A stretch of 64,000 nt of DNA, from positions 620,001 to 684,000 of the forward strand of contig JAKTNV010000078.1 of assembly GCA_022747635.1 (NCBI GenBank), written 5' to 3'. The notes below the pieces were generated by a model. It saw nothing but the letters and a program-made list of their open reading frames with translations. It did no database searches and had not been told where the DNA came from. This DNA comes from Hetaerina americana. Lineage: Eukaryota > Arthropoda > Insecta > Odonata > Calopterygidae. Position numbers and translations under genes: made by a program. Positions 1 through 13,781 of this stretch are shown here, piece after piece. Each line of letters starts with the position of its first letter. Position 1 is the first letter of the stretch.

Positions 1-1589
1 GGAATGCCTAATCATTTGATGTGAGTACCATGTCGTCATGGTCATGTTGAAGAATTTGAAATAAGGGATTTAATGATTGCCATGTTTGATCATTTCAGTT
101 TTTTACTGATTCTTGAGTTAGTAACTACTTTAGAGGTAGATATTTGTAAAATAGAATAAGCACAACCATTAGTCATAAAGTTCCTCTGATTTATTGACGC
201 AAAAGGTGATTTATAATAACTATTTACACTTAAACCTTAAGTTTCTCAGGAAGGATATATCAGGGCTTTCATTAAGTCTTTCTGAACCAGCAATAAGAAC
301 CGCAGATTTCCAAAAAAGCAAGATATTGCCTTTTCATTACCAAACTAGATGCCTCATGCTCGTGGACTTGACAGCAAGAGAAATTGAAGCATAATTCATC
401 GAGAATCTCATGTCCGTAGCAGTACATCTCAGTGTCCCTCCTTTCCTTGGTCTCATTCTCTTCGGAAACACCTTGATTCCCATAAGAGTTATTGGGATCT
501 ACAAAAAATAAGCGTATTAAAGAGAGTATGAAATGTTTCCATTTGTAATTTATTAATTGTAATCAAATTATACGAAGCATACCGACTTTACTTATAGCAA
601 GATTTTTAAGCCTGAATTGGGATGTTCCCTATGTTGGGAATCGGTTGCAAATTATTGGGCAACATTCAAGTGTGGAAATCATGTTAAGGAATTGGTGTAA
701 TATCATTAAAAATAAATTTCAGACGGAACAGTCCACTGCTATTATTATAACTATTCATGACATTAGTAATATTCATTATTCATGGCTTTTATCCGTAACC
801 ATTATCCAGCGCTGGAAGCGTCAATGATCTGATTTGGCAAATTAGTCTCGCCTTATTTGTAAAGTTTACTTTTTTAAATCGCTTTGTTTGACCAGAAGCA
901 AATTTGATGGATAGAAAAATTATTTAGACTAAATATCCAAAATATCAAATTTACCAGAAAAAAAATACTTGAATTAATCTCAACCGAGAGCTAGGGTTTT
1001 TATTTGGATAATATTGTTAAATGAAACTTTTTGAAAGAGGTTGCTTTTACAAATACTCCGAAATGTGAATGTTTACCTTTGATTCACATAATATTAAATC
1101 CATATTTTTTAAATATGGAATAGAAGGTTCTGTAAGGTAACTATCTCATGGAAAAGTGGAAATTAAAATGCAAGGTATTGTCCATAATACTTATGGTACA
1201 TCAAGCAGATGAACTGATCATCGAGAAAGATATTTCAAAGGGGATAATCTCCGTCTTCCAAGACTCCTCTTCCGCTGATTTACCTCTCTCACAATCTGTC
1301 GTGCCCATTCCAAAAACGGAATCTGCTCAATTTTCAACTCATCAAGGGACCCTTCGACGGGTTTTATAGATACGATGAGCGGCATTGACATTTATGTCAA
1401 CGGTGGGCTGCTTGTTAATGCACTCCTCTTTTATCTACGGCAGTAAAAAAGGCCTTAGAAACTCAGAATTCATTTCCGATCTTTTTTTATGTCCTCGCGT
1501 CAATAAAATTGTATTCGCAACAGAGAATGGCCGCGAAGGAGAACCTAGGGATTATGACTCCAGTATTGGGACCTTCTCGCTAAACCTAT
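1..1589. other. AT-rich DNA, nothing recognised
   Basis: Only short chance reading frames are present. I see no conserved protein motif, RNA gene or repeat with clear ends. Confidence 0.6.
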
Positions 1590-2330
1590 AATATCTCCGT
1601 CTGCTCCCCCTCTCTTCGGTCCGCGCCCTTCACATCCGCCGGCAGTCACCCCCAACTGCCCTCTCACCCACCTCCCCGCTAATCTCTTATTCACTCTCTC
1701 CCACCATTTCCCCAACAAGACCTCTACTTGGGATGCCCTCGCAATATATAGCCGTTCCCCTCCTCCGCGATTCACACCCCGACCCTTGACCTCTTTCTGG
1801 AGCCATCACGATCCGTCCCAATCAATCGCTCGACCACCCCACCCCTTCGACGGAAGGGGAGGAGTGAGCGACCCCTGAAAACCACCCCCGACTCTTTCCG
1901 CCGCCGTGGAAGTGCGTGCACGTAGGGCATTCCTCAGCGATTCGGGAAGGGGAGCGCGGTGGAGGCGGGACGCCCCCTCTCCCCCTGCTCCATCCCTCTC
2001 CACTTGCCACGTCCCCTCATATTACCGAACACAACTCGGCGGCTATGAGAGGTCAGGAAGGGCGGAGGGGTGGGCGGCGATTGTGTGGGCGGAGAGGGTG
2101 GGAGGGAAGAAGATGGAATTCCGGCGGCTAGCGGTGCGGGGAGGGACAGGAAAATGGGAGGTGAGGGGCATGCGAGTGGTATAGGGGGGGGGGGGAGAAA
2201 GATAGAAGGGATGAAGGCAAGAGGAACGAGAAGGGAAAATTGTAGTACGAGGGAGGGATGAGATGGGGTGGTCATCATGGAGAGCGAATGCGAAGTAGTC
2301 TTGGGTCAAAGGCGCTAGGAATGATGCAGG
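1590..2330. other. GC-rich, strand-asymmetric island
   Basis: Composition changes sharply from the AT-rich flanks. On the plus strand the first part (about 1590-2030) is dominated by C and T, and the second (about 2040-2270) by G and A, with a run of 12 G at 2184-2195. Several overlapping frames are open on both strands, but they are Pro/Ser/Arg/Gly-rich and look like by-products of composition rather than genes. It could be a CpG-island-like promoter or a fast-evolving GC-rich repeat; nothing in the sequence decides. Confidence 0.5.
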
Positions 2331-2567
2331 GCGGCGAAGAGATTATGTGCAAAATGAATCAGGAGGGAAAAATAATGAAGGTATGATGAAGTTTTTCGTG
2401 ATAACTTTTGTTTAGTTGATTGCATTAATAGTTTCGTAATTGAAATACTTTGACTAATGCTATAACGATGGTATTTTTAACGAAAAGTTTTGTTAAGATG
2501 TAAGGTGGAAAGAGAGAAGGAAACCCACGTGAAATGACTCAATACAACGTGTAGTTTACAACATTTA

Positions 2568-2568
<1 letters not shown>

Positions 2569-2630
<62 letters not shown>
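2569..2630. repeat. (TA)n microsatellite
   Basis: About 62 bp of almost pure TA dinucleotide with one TG interruption near 2581. Confidence 0.95.
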
Positions 2631-2631
<1 letters not shown>

Positions 2632-4218
2632 TTGTCTATATCAACGTTTAGTTAATGATCCGTAAAACGCCCATTGACTTTGTTAAGACTGGGGAATGTT
2701 TCGTTGCATAGTGAAATAATAGCAGTGGAGCCAATGTTATTCCAAACGATTAAGATAGAATGGTGATCATTTTAAATTTTCTTCTTCAGATATATGGTAG
2801 CCCAATATACACGTGAATTTGAAACCGGCTAGGTTCATATATTACGTATGGTAAAAACATTGATTTGCGATTTGAACGTGGGAAGTTAACATTTTTATTT
2901 TAATCTCCCTTTAATTGCATTTGTTATAATTTGTTATGATAGATCTAATTCTCTGGGTGGAAGCGTTTTGTACATTTAAAACGAACAAACTGTGATAGCC
3001 TGTATTTAAAACTCGAAAGAGAAGAGAAAAGCTTTAAATAACGCACAAGCACGCAGCAGAATCGCTTCGTCTGCAAAACCAAACCCATCGTTCCCCTCAC
3101 GAATATCAGTTATTTACCCTCATCGATAAAATTCAGCAGAGACGAATCCTGAAGAAAACTATTGGGATTTGAATGCCTGAGACGTGTGAAACAAAGGTAA
3201 TTGAGGCAAATCTCCGGCATGGAAGGTGCATGTGAGCACCACCGAAAGGGGAGTCGCAGAAGTGGGGATAAATGGACCCTTGGTGGCTGGGTGAAGGGAA
3301 CACGGTTATTGGAACGAACGATCGGAGGAGGGGGGGAGTGGGAATAGGAAGCGAGCACAATCGAGACTGAGGCGAGAGGAGGACAAAAGGGAAGAGAATG
3401 ATGGTCGCACTTTTCAATTGATTTCCTTTTATCCTTCCCGGAATCGGGAAGGAGGGGGCGTCTCCTGGTGGCATCCGCGGAAAATCATTCTGAGAGGATT
3501 GGGCGGGGTTGTGGGGCACGGTAGCTATCTCAATCGCCCCTTAGCCGCCTTCCGTCCTCGCAGGGTCTCCGATGGGTTGAAAGAGCTCGCCGTTTCTGAC
3601 TGATTGAGGGACATGACTGACTTTCCGCAAACCTTTTTATCCTTCCATCCCTTTTCGTGCTTCTCATCATCCCTCTCTTCCATTTTTGCCTCCTAAATTA
3701 TCAGCTCTCTTTACTGACGTGACCCTAATTGAGTCAAATTCACTTATTTATAGCAAGCTTTTGGCATTTTTTAAACTTAAATTTTATTCGTGCAAATGTG
3801 CACTCAAAGTATAAATTTTATCAGCCCTTTACAAGTTGAACCTTTTTAATATGATGGTAAAGTATGGAATATGTTGTTTACATACTTTCAAATATATAAC
3901 TATAAGAGTTACTTCTAATTAAAGCGTATTGTTGAAGGTAAAGTTATAGGATATAATGCTGACGAAGTCTACTTTCTTCAATGTATTCCTGCAAGATGCT
4001 CTAACATAACTTACTATTTTAAAGGGGTTTTTCTTTATAAAAAAGGAAGTTATGTTGTCGCACCCTGTATGGTCAGTTCATTCTTTCACTAACCCTCGGA
4101 TTATTAATCGATTGGTTAGATGATATGATTGCTATACATATTGTCATTGGAACTTGAAATTTCATCCTTTTCGTATACTTTGTAAACACGAGATAGATCA
4201 GACGGTATTTTTGGTCAG
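2631..4218. other. Mostly AT-rich DNA with a GC-richer patch near 3.2-3.65 kb
   Basis: The patch at about 3200-3660 has purine-rich then pyrimidine-rich stretches and open frames on both strands, none of which shows a recognisable domain. The remainder is AT-rich with no visible feature. Confidence 0.45.
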
Positions 4219-4341
4219 CCCGAGGAGCATGGCGATGGTATCACAATCAACGGCTCTGTTCATACGTCACCGCTACGTGCAGCCGACTCCGAGGCATTCG
4301 ATCACTGCCTGCTGGACACTGCGTACTGCCGCGGGGCTTAG
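4219..4341 (+). CDS. Possible short exon, unrecognised
   Basis: A GC-rich 123-bp block stands out from AT-rich surroundings. It is preceded by a good acceptor (T-rich tract, then GGTCAG at 4213-4218) and followed by a donor-like AG/GTGACT at 4340-4346. All three plus-strand frames are nearly open. The frame starting at 4219 reads plausibly (for example ITINGSVHTSP and FDHCLLDTAYCRGA) but ends in TAG exactly at the putative donor, so it would be a terminal coding exon if real. I do not recognise the protein and see no partner exon nearby. It may equally be a GC-rich fragment of a mobile element. Confidence 0.18.
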   Translation, partial: PEEHGDGITINGSVHTSPLRAADSEAFDHCLLDTAYCRGA

Positions 4342-7300
4342 GTGACTCAACTTCACCACTGATCATATTTTTTTCTCCCACGGCTTCATGTGAAGATTGG
4401 TTCGCTGAAGCAGAAAAGTAAAGATTATCCTGCCAAGGATCATTTGAAAAACCCCACGGACACTCTTTTCTTAAAATTCCAACTAAATCATTGAAATGAA
4501 AGGCTCTAATGTCGTTTTTGGTTGAAGGACGCGTGGTGTTTCTTGAACGAGTCTTTCAACGGGAGGAGATATCATGAAAATAATGAAATATATATGCATT
4601 ACCTTACATAATGAAACAATACAAACTATTTTTCAGAGTTCCTACCCTGTGTTACTGTAAGTCGCGTCAAATACCAGGTCTTTTGACGGTAATGGTAAAC
4701 TTGAGAAATTCGGAAATTAGTTTAATTTCTTAATTTTAGAGTTTTGAAGCTGTTCCCGTAGATTCCTCTTCTCACAGTCAGAATACACAAAGAATGTACG
4801 ATAGTGAATGTTTCTAAAGTATTTTCGGTATGATGGAGAAATTCTCGGTTAAATTGTAAATGAGAATAGAATCACTCAGATCTCGTCCTGACTAAGCCGT
4901 TGCTTATTTTACAGTGGACGGATTGACAATGTTTTGAATGGGGATTGGGCTGGAGTTATCTAGATGAAATCAAGTCTTCTGCGCTGCAAAATATTTTCCA
5001 ATATGTTTTGACCTAGAGTTTGACGTTGGTATCGGTCGCCGTTGGCTTCTGTGGGAAAAATGAAATTTAAAGGAATTTATTTACTTTATATACTCTTGAA
5101 GAGAGTATTTTTTTTATTTCGCCTCTTACTGGCCCTTGCGGGAATTATTTCTGTGTATATCAATAAAAATATAACCCAGGTAACTTTTGCAAGGGTTATT
5201 TCATTTTCACTATTTGTGGTGAATCTCGGCTGACATTCATGTGTTTGAAAAAATATTCAAGATGCATGAGTGATTTAAATCATGGAAACCTAATATAATG
5301 ATAGGCTTGGCAGTTAAATTTAATTTTATGCTACAAGGCTGTAATTTTTTATCCGTTACGGGATTAATATCCGAAACCTTTGAAGATATCCGTATATACC
5401 AGATTTTTGTTTTTTTTACCAAGTTGATTCGAGTACGTTAGATAACAATAGTAGTTTTTCGTCCGCGGGAAACTATCACCCTCCATTTTAGTTTAAATAG
5501 TATATAAGGGTGACTCATTCCACCGAGTTATCATGTACTCAATTTTTAATGTATTTTGAGGTTATTTAAGAATTGTAAATACACACAATATGAAATATGG
5601 TATTTGATTAAATTTACTTGAAACATGGTGCATCAAATAACCTAATAAATAATTATTATCACCGAACGATGGTACATTCTGGAATGACCTCTGATAAACT
5701 TGGCCAAAGTTAAAGCCAAAAGAAGAATGACGCAATTATCACCATGTTTCATGCGTCTTCAAGCATTGGTTTGGAATATTTAAGGAGTTAAATCTGGATT
5801 CTCGATGATCCTCGTGGATTGGCTCGCGAGATTAGCTCCTTTACCGTGAGTTCTATTTTATTTACCAAAAGGTCTGTTCTGTCAATTATTATGGCGCAAG
5901 AGCTTTGGGGAAGATGCATCCGGGGATTAAAGAGGTTTTAACCGCAACCGAGCGATTATGATGCTTCAATCTTTCAAGTGTCAGCCCCGAAGGCGCTTCA
6001 GAATTGATAAAGCATTTCCGACGAGGATGAAAGGGGTATGATTGGAATGAAAGAGTTTCCTGTAGGTTAAGCAGGTACGCACTCAATGTGCCTTCAGAGT
6101 AGGAATATCGGCCCATTTATATCCATTTTTGCATTGAAAATGGAAGAATAACAAAATATTCATCATTGGAGTTAATATACAGGTATATATATGCTATGAA
6201 GCACACTTTTAAGATGATGAAAGGTAGTTTGCATGGTCCAAAAGCTCGTAACATATTATCGTAATATGCGAGTAAAAACAACGTTTTAATTAATTGATTT
6301 TTTAAATCAAGGAAGTGGCTAAAATAAAATCGAGATTTATTTTATAAGTATTTTATTTTTAAAAACTCATATTCTACAATATTAATGAAATCTAATATGT
6401 CATTAATGCCTTGGATGATCGAGATTAAATAAATACATAGGAGATCAAATGGATAAAAAGTCATTAAGTTACTAAGTTCTCATTTGGCATGGATAATTAA
6501 AATGATGATAAAAGATGTATAATTTTCGTGGAATATTAGTGTATTTTTTCATATGCATGGTGATGACATTTCAAGCGAAAGGGTTAGGTTAATTTCCTTC
6601 TCTAAACTAAAGAATTTTTCTGCGACTGTTAGAAGCAGGTTTTTCACGTCAGTGACACATTCGAGGAGCACTGGTTGTACATTAGCAGACGTTTCGAGGT
6701 GGGGTTTTATTCTTTCTTGTCATTCATTTTGGCATAATTTTTATTACTTTTATCGTAACTTTCCATACATGAAAGCAACATATACATTTAAACATTATAA
6801 TTTTAACTGTAAAGCAGTTGGGGGAGATAAACATAAAGATAAAGGTTTAATCAAAATTTAACATTTTAATTAAGGCTAGCGTAATTGGCGCAGTTTAAAT
6901 TGGATTTATGTAGGTATTAATTGATTTTATATATTACGTAATGGAACCAAATTATGAAATAAATGACGCCTTTAAAAGATACTAAATTTACTTTAAAGGC
7001 CATACCGGCAATATAAGCTTAGCATTGGTGTATTAAATCTCCTTTTGATTTATTCAGCAGTGCAATACATATATTCACAGTTAAAAATTAAGTTATGACC
7101 GATACTCGTTAAAAGGTGTAGTTACATGATTAGGTTAAGAGCCTGCTTATTTAAGGTACGTTTAAGGTAATCATGACATGGATTCATTTGCTGGAATTAC
7201 ACAGAACGAATATAGTTGCTAATATGTTACCACTATGATCTGAAACGCTTGGTATTATTATCTGACTTGGATATTTTAATATTTTATAAATTGAAGTTAA

Positions 7301-8029
7301 GTCCAAAAGTGAGCAAATATTTGACTCTATCCACCATGTACATTCATACCATTTGAGTTCTATTAAACCCTAAAAACTTAGAGAAAACTTAGCAATGATG
7401 GATCTATTCCAACATGAGCATATTTCATTTCCACAATTAAATATAAAATTATTACAGTGCTAATAATATTAACTTAATATTAAGGATTGGTGAACGAGAA
7501 CTGTGTACCTGGATTCATTCAGCTGCTTGCTCAAAATAATTGAATCAATTGAAAAAATTCTAGTTTTATCTAATTGATGTTCGACAGAATTATCTAACAT
7601 TGTCATCAACGTAAACGATGAGTAAAAATGAACCTCGTTTCAACGAAAAAAGCTTTTTTTTCGTGTCATTTTTATCACATTACCTAATTTATTTGATTGT
7701 GCAATATTATATTCGAAATGAAATTGTTCTAAATCTCATGACTATACTAATTGTATACGCCTCACTTAGGTAATTAGAATCAAGGAAACATAAAAAAATC
7801 GCCTGCTCGTTGCATTAACTTAGGAATAATTAACGCTAAGCCTTCCACGCAACCCTCATCTCATATGTTCATTTTAAAATTTCATATGTTCATTTTATCA
7901 ATTTTTTCGAATAAAAGCGGACAGGAGCCCTGCAGTCATCCACTTGCTGAAATCACGGCTGGCAACTCCATTTATCCATCGTGCCCCCACACGAGACAAC
8001 TATTCCTCGGAACACTTGAACTAATGCAC
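4342..8029. other. AT-rich DNA, nothing recognised
   Basis: Short chance frames only. Near 7862-7897 the phrase TCATATGTTCATTTT occurs twice in tandem, a small local duplication. No genes, RNA genes or bounded repeats were seen. Confidence 0.55.
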
Positions 8030-8790
8030 TGGGGTGAGGGAGGATGGGAAAGGGGATAGGGGAAAACATCCGCGTCATAAACCGAAATTCCTCGATCGGT
8101 TGCGCTGTCGAAAGCGAGCACGCAACGAAATCAGAACTGCCAATCCTCTTCCACTTGCGCCTCATAAACGGCGATCCTTTGGACGAGGTTCTTTGGAAAA
8201 AAGGCTTCACCACGAAAGCGAATGAGCAACAGAGACGGAAAATGCAACTAACCGTTTGCGACAAGAGGGCATTCGTGGGGGGACTATCGTGATGAAAGCG
8301 AGACTTTTCTCATTTCTTCAAGAAACGTTTGACCCAGAAGCCGACGGAGTGACATGTGGGTCAAGGGATACAGGGAGGAAGGAGGAGCAACGTCCTCCTC
8401 CTCTCGCTCCCATGCTGGCGAGTACCATAGAGGAGGGAAAGTGTGGCGTCGGGGAGTTGGGAGAGAGCGATGCAGCGCGGTAGTACCGTTTGGGGATAGA
8501 GCCACGCGGTCGCGGCCGCCGCGTAGGCAGCCAGGTACGTGATGACGGGTGGGGCAGGGAGCACTCCCGTTGCATTGGCTCATCGGCGGAGTGGAAGGTG
8601 GGTAGGTGATTGGAGTGCGTCGGGTGTCCGGCACGAGTTATGCATCAACCCAAGACCGGGCGTCTGCATGTAGGATAATAGATGAGGGCGGGTGGATGAT
8701 GGAGGCTCAAGACGGAGGAAGGGACACTTCGATGTGGTTGTGCGGAGAGGGTAAAAGAAGAATCAGCGAGGGACGTGGAAGAAGAGTATA
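8030..8790. other. GC-rich, purine-biased island
   Basis: The plus strand is strongly G/A-rich, with overlapping open frames on both strands whose products are Arg/Gly/Ser/Pro-rich and lack domains. It includes a short self-complementary segment around 8385-8400 (GGAGGA against TCCTCC). It resembles the islands at 1.6, 19.5, 25.2, 40.4 and 56.2 kb in composition but not in alignable sequence by eye. It could be a promoter or a GC-rich repeat. Confidence 0.45.
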
Positions 8791-9034
8791 GAAATTGAAG
8801 GGAAGTTAATTATCAGACGCGAAAGTAGAAGGAATACTTAGAATTTTGATATTGATTTTCCACCTAATTGGATGCCAAAATAATTGATCCTAATTATGTA
8901 AGTACCGGACTCTTGCGTAGAATACTCGAGTTTCAGAATCATGAGTGATCCTTGTTCAAATACGAATGATTGCTTGGAAACCCATCATAGTAACAAACAT
9001 GTATCCATTAAATTTTACTGGGTTGATAACCGAC

Positions 9035-9110
9035 TAATGGAACGGATTAGTTTGGTATTTGAAGGACTTGCTCTTCAAGTCTAGGGCCCAAGTTCAAAAC
9101 CTGGTATTGG
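9035..9110 (+). repeat. Degenerate tRNA-like SINE head
   Basis: A stretch reading like an RNA polymerase III internal promoter is visible: an A-box-like GGATTAGTTTGG and a B-box-like AAGTTCAAAACCTGG about 40 bp downstream. It is too decayed to fold as a full cloverleaf. It probably marks the start of an old SINE on the plus strand that runs into the minus-strand SINE relic that follows. Confidence 0.35.
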
Positions 9111-9221
9111 AGATATTTCTATGGAATTCGATTAACTTTTGGCTAAACTGTAGATTGAGGATTCTAATTTAGTCCGAGAAGGGTTTTCTGCATTTAGGCT
9201 ATATCTGTATGAGCTCATGGT

Positions 9222-9660
9222 ACTCCTACTAGTTAACAGGGGGAGGAAGTCGACAGTGTAGGTCATTTGTGCCATTAATTGGTTGATTTAAGATAAGTAG
9301 AATTCTCAGGTAGGATGGCGATGAAGAAGAGGGTTATGTGAAATGGAGTCCGCCTCTTTTTCAAGCGTTTTTATTAGGGCGATATAGACTAGGTAACCCC
9401 TTCTACCACATAACCCCTAAGTAATGATGTAACATTGAAAACACATTACAAGCACCCATGCCTCAACTAAGCTTACTGTTAACAAAATACCCTCAGAGGT
9501 CCAAAATGCAATGCCCCACCCGATGGGCAGCGTATTCCGCTTGAACTGCTGCCCCTATAGCATCAAGTAGAGATCAGAGTGCTACTGAAAAATGTAGGCA
9601 TCACCGTAATACAAACCCGGAGCCTCGGAATGGGAAGCCGGTGCATTGAACACCGCACCA
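9222..9660 (-). repeat. Old tRNA-derived SINE relic, same family as the copy at 20.5 kb
   Basis: Reading the minus strand from 9660 gives a tRNA-like head (B-box-like CCGGGTTTGTATTACGG), then a body segment matching the younger copy at 20516-20825 (shared phrases include TTTTTCAG followed by TCTACTTGA). It ends with the family's terminal block, seen on the plus strand as GGGGAGGAAGTCGACAGTG then GTAGGTCATTTG at about 9239-9270. Roughly 150 bp of unrelated or diverged DNA sits between body and tail, so this copy carries an insertion or is rearranged. No target duplication is visible. Confidence 0.6.
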
Positions 9661-11578
9661 ATTTAATCCCTTTTTTTCCCCAAACTCTTGTGAAAAAGCA
9701 ATAAAATTTACCTTATCTGCAAAGACCTGACTGCAACTGACTGAATTGATATGTAATAGTACCTTGTTCCTTATAAAGAGCAAGTTAAATAAAATAAGTA
9801 ATTAAAGCTAGATATTTGGAATTTAAAACTAGCTTAAATTGTAATAACCTTTAATGGAAAATTATCGCCATTTAGGAATCGTATATAATTTAGTGGTTGT
9901 TACAAATATCCCAAAATGTGTTAATTCAATATTCTTTTTTGCAAGGCAGAAATATTATAATTACTTTTTTAGGACTAAAAATAATTTTTTATTGCTAAGA
10001 GCTAAGTGGTGAATACATCGACTGCAAGTGGGAAATCCTAGAATAAGAAGGCCCACAAAGAATTTTTCATTCCAATGCACACAGAAGTCATGGATGTCTT
10101 CTTTCTAACAAACCCTTAACCTACTAATGGCGCTTCAATTTTCAAACCATTTGTATCATAATTGTAACCTTTGATTAATGCCGAATTACAATATATTATA
10201 TGGGCTACCCCAGCCTTAACACTTGTCTGGTTTACATTATTTTTTTCCTCATACCTTCGCTAGTATTCAAGCCGTTCCTTATTTTCCTTCCTCTTCACCG
10301 CTTGTTCAAAACCTTCGCTCTAATACGGCTTTTAGCAGCTAACAACACTCGAATATTTCCTGAATCTACGCAAACACATATTTCATATTTTTGCCTTTTT
10401 TAAATTGGAGCTACAATTTTTGTTTTGACACCATATTAATAAATTCAACGTCTAACGTTATTCCCTTTAAATGCATCCTTAGTTGATTAATAATTTTAAA
10501 ATTAATTATGGTTGCATTGTAGGAAATATTGAAGGAGACGTAACCAAGACTTAAGATAGTTAAATCCATCTCCTCTATTAGCAACATTCAATTGGAAAAG
10601 AGAAACCATGTGCATTATATCGATCAATTAAATTTTAATTCTCTTTTATTTTTATTTGTACGTGAAATTGTGAATTCAAATTCAATTGAGATTTGTTTTT
10701 CTCCATCCAATGTTGAAATGTATTACGAAAAACCTTTAAATTTTCGTGCAAAAAGAAAAATTAATATAGAAGAAATATTAATAGACTTAAAAAGATTAAT
10801 AGACAGAAATATTAATTCACTAAAATAGTTACATATACATTATACATAGAGCACAATTTTGTACCAGCTGAATAATATTAAAAATTTGGGAGCATAATAT
10901 AAGGGGAGTCCTTCACTTGTTACGAAATTCTGATTTATATCGTTGAATTTTTTTGAATAGAAAATACTTGAAAGCATGGACGGTGTAGTTGATTTTCATT
11001 AAGATAGAGGGTGTTATAACTCTGGAAATGATATGTTCTGATCAAACCGTTAATACGCTTATGCAATGGCTTATTTTAATATGAGAAGAGGTGAATATTT
11101 TACTTTGAGTCTTCAATGTATCGATAATTAAGTGGGCCTGTTTAAAGTGAATCAAATGTTATACTGAAGATTGATTATATTACTTAATAAACGGAGATGA
11201 AATACCTAAAATATGTCTATAATTCGCAGCTTACAGGTAATGCGTTTTATCTATATCCAAACTTATTTTACACGTTTCCAGACATTTTTTAATCGAAATT
11301 TCAAGAGTCAAAAGAAAATATTAAGGTCTAAGGCTATTGTAAATGAGTCTTCATTGCTAGAATGATTTAAAGTACTTAAAGTTAGGTTTCTTTATTTTAA
11401 CCTCGACAATTCAAAAATCCCTATGCCTTATAAATCCTTACAAGAAATATTCTAAAACACCTCGCGAATCCTGTTTCAGTTGTATGATAACGCAAAGACA
11501 ATGCAGTACACATCGTGTTACTAATTACTACTTTGATATTTAAGTTACTACCACTTTGGTATTCTAATTTTGGGCGGG
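9661..11578. other. AT-rich DNA, nothing recognised
   Basis: Only short frames, the longest being 78 codons at 10592-10828. Its Lys/Asn/Ile-rich product is what AT-rich DNA yields by chance. Confidence 0.5.
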
Positions 11579-11739
11579 AAACAAATTGATTATTTTATTT
11601 ACAGCACAGCCGGCCAGACATGGAAAGGCTCATATCCTCTTCTATGCGGAATTTTTCTTTTAAAAATTCCACATAGAAGAGGATATGAGCCTTTACATTT
11701 CTGGCCGGCTGTGCTGTAAATAAAATAATTAATTTGTTT
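11579..11739. repeat. Long near-perfect inverted repeat (foldback hairpin)
   Basis: The arm 11579-11656 is the reverse complement of 11662-11739, with 74 of 78 positions matching and a 5-nt loop at 11657-11661. The arms contain the phrase CAGCACAGCCGGCCAGA, GC-rich against the AT-rich flanks. This could be a small foldback or MITE-type element, or the template of a long RNA hairpin. No transposase-like frame lies within it and I see no clear target duplication. Confidence 0.9.
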
Positions 11740-13781
11740 TTCTATTTAAAATTTCTATTTTTAATAGAAAAATTCCTTCATGTATACCGCGGCTATAATA
11801 ATTTATTCATGTTACCTTGGATAGCAGAAAGCGAGTAAATAAAGAATGAACGGAATATTTATAATTATTTAATTTTTATTTAAAAAATTAATGCTTTAGA
11901 TCCTCTTATGTCTAAAGCGATATGTTGCAAAATTTATCACATTATGTAGAATAAACAATGTGGGATAATAGCAGCCAATATCGAGGTGAAATTTAACTAA
12001 ACGACCTTAGCTAATTCTGGCAGCCTTATAACTCTAGAAGAGGAAGATCAAAGAGGAATTAGTGCATTAATACAAAAAACATCGATTTTATCATGTAAAC
12101 CTTTCACATACCCAGTCGTAGTTGGAATGGTGATGATGTGCTTCCTATTTAAAAGACACTCATATGTCAATAACAGCTACCAAATTTTATCCTTTTCGTG
12201 AGAATCAGTATTAATGATGTTTAAAGTTAAGATTTTAAAACGTTCAATGTACATTTTAATTAAATTTTAAATTGATTTTAAGAACCACTTGAAATATTTC
12301 TAATGGATTAATATATCGTTTGAAATACCCATCGTAAAAACTCCCATTCCTACAGGTTTCGCTATAAAAGACAGATTAATTGCACTCAGAATGGAATCGC
12401 TTTATATATGCGTTTTATCCGAGTCCCGGATGAACATAACAGTTTAGCTTCAAATGAAATAGCCAATGATAGCCGGCGTGGGCTATGCAACTCTGTTTTG
12501 CGAGAAAACTATTGAAAGTACACACTTTCCTGCTGTATTTACCTGGAACAGTGTTGTTATTTATCACGCCCATTTTATGTTTAAGTTTTCATGCCATATT
12601 CCTCGTAAAATACAAAGCGACCCAAGTGCCTAAAATTTTTTTTAACGACAGTGCTTTTTAGTGACTGTTGGCTTCAATCATTAAAGATTAAACATAAAAT
12701 ATTCATGTACGTTTTTATGTAAATTTGACTCATACATTTATGGATGTATAGAAATTAAGGCAAAAAGTTGCGTACGATTATTTTTTTTGTTTTAATACGT
12801 GTAGATCTTTTTATTTCTGCATTCATGAGTATGAAATGTCACTAAGTAATTGCTTCTATAGTTATCAGTGTAGGCTTCCAGTGGGACCTTAATTACATTT
12901 ATGTGCAACGGATATGATGAAATATTTTGATTTAATCAGTTTTTGGTCACTCAGATCTCAGAATACAATTGTGTATTTTGGTTAAGTACTACTGGCAGAA
13001 TTTGGTGTTGTTTGATTTATTGTAGTGGCCAATGCCTTTCATTTGACGGTCCGTGATCCCTGATTTAACCATTGCTCGGATGAATCATTATTATGGTATC
13101 ATATCTATTATTTAACTTAAATACCAGTAGTAATAATAAAAAAGATGATTTTACCGTCTAACGAGCATGCGATAAGAATTGCCCATCAAATTTAATTGTA
13201 CGCCTGATGAAGTTGCCTCGCAGTTGTAAAAAAGGCAATCTTAAAAAAAGGAAAATAATTACTCTCCGACTTAAATATTTAAAAATTTATTTCTTCTCCA
13301 GCAATTGCTTGGATAGTGTACAGTTAGTCATTATAGTGCAGGTACATTGCGCTGAGGTTAACGCTCACATTTAATTTTTTTATGGTAATCTAGTGCTTAT
13401 GGTATTATAGCAACACCCTGAACAAATTAAACATTAAAATAACCTTCTCATTGTCAATAAATCCGCGGTTGTATTACAAAACATCATTCGGGTTAACCTC
13501 AATTATACCGCTCCGTAACATTAACAAACTTTCATTATATTCATCCACATTGTAAGAAGAGTTAAGGTTTTTATAATCCAAATAATATCTTCTAAAATGT
13601 TTTTCCAGATAACGTATGTTTATTGAAATCCTCTTTAACGACGTGTTACTAGTTATCTCGATAGTTTAAAATATTTTTAGTTAAAAAATCAACTGCACTT
13701 TATCCAGTTTGATCACTAAACTTTTAGTTATAGAGCCAACACATTCAATTGACATGGCTACAGAAAAACTAAGTCAAACAA
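11740..13781. other. AT-rich DNA, nothing recognised
   Basis: No frames with protein character, no RNA genes and no bounded repeats. Confidence 0.55.

Noticed and set aside
10592..10828. 78-codon plus-strand frame, Ile/Asn/Lys-rich
   Set aside because: It reads somewhat like a protein, but its composition is what AT-rich DNA gives and no signal or homology is visible.
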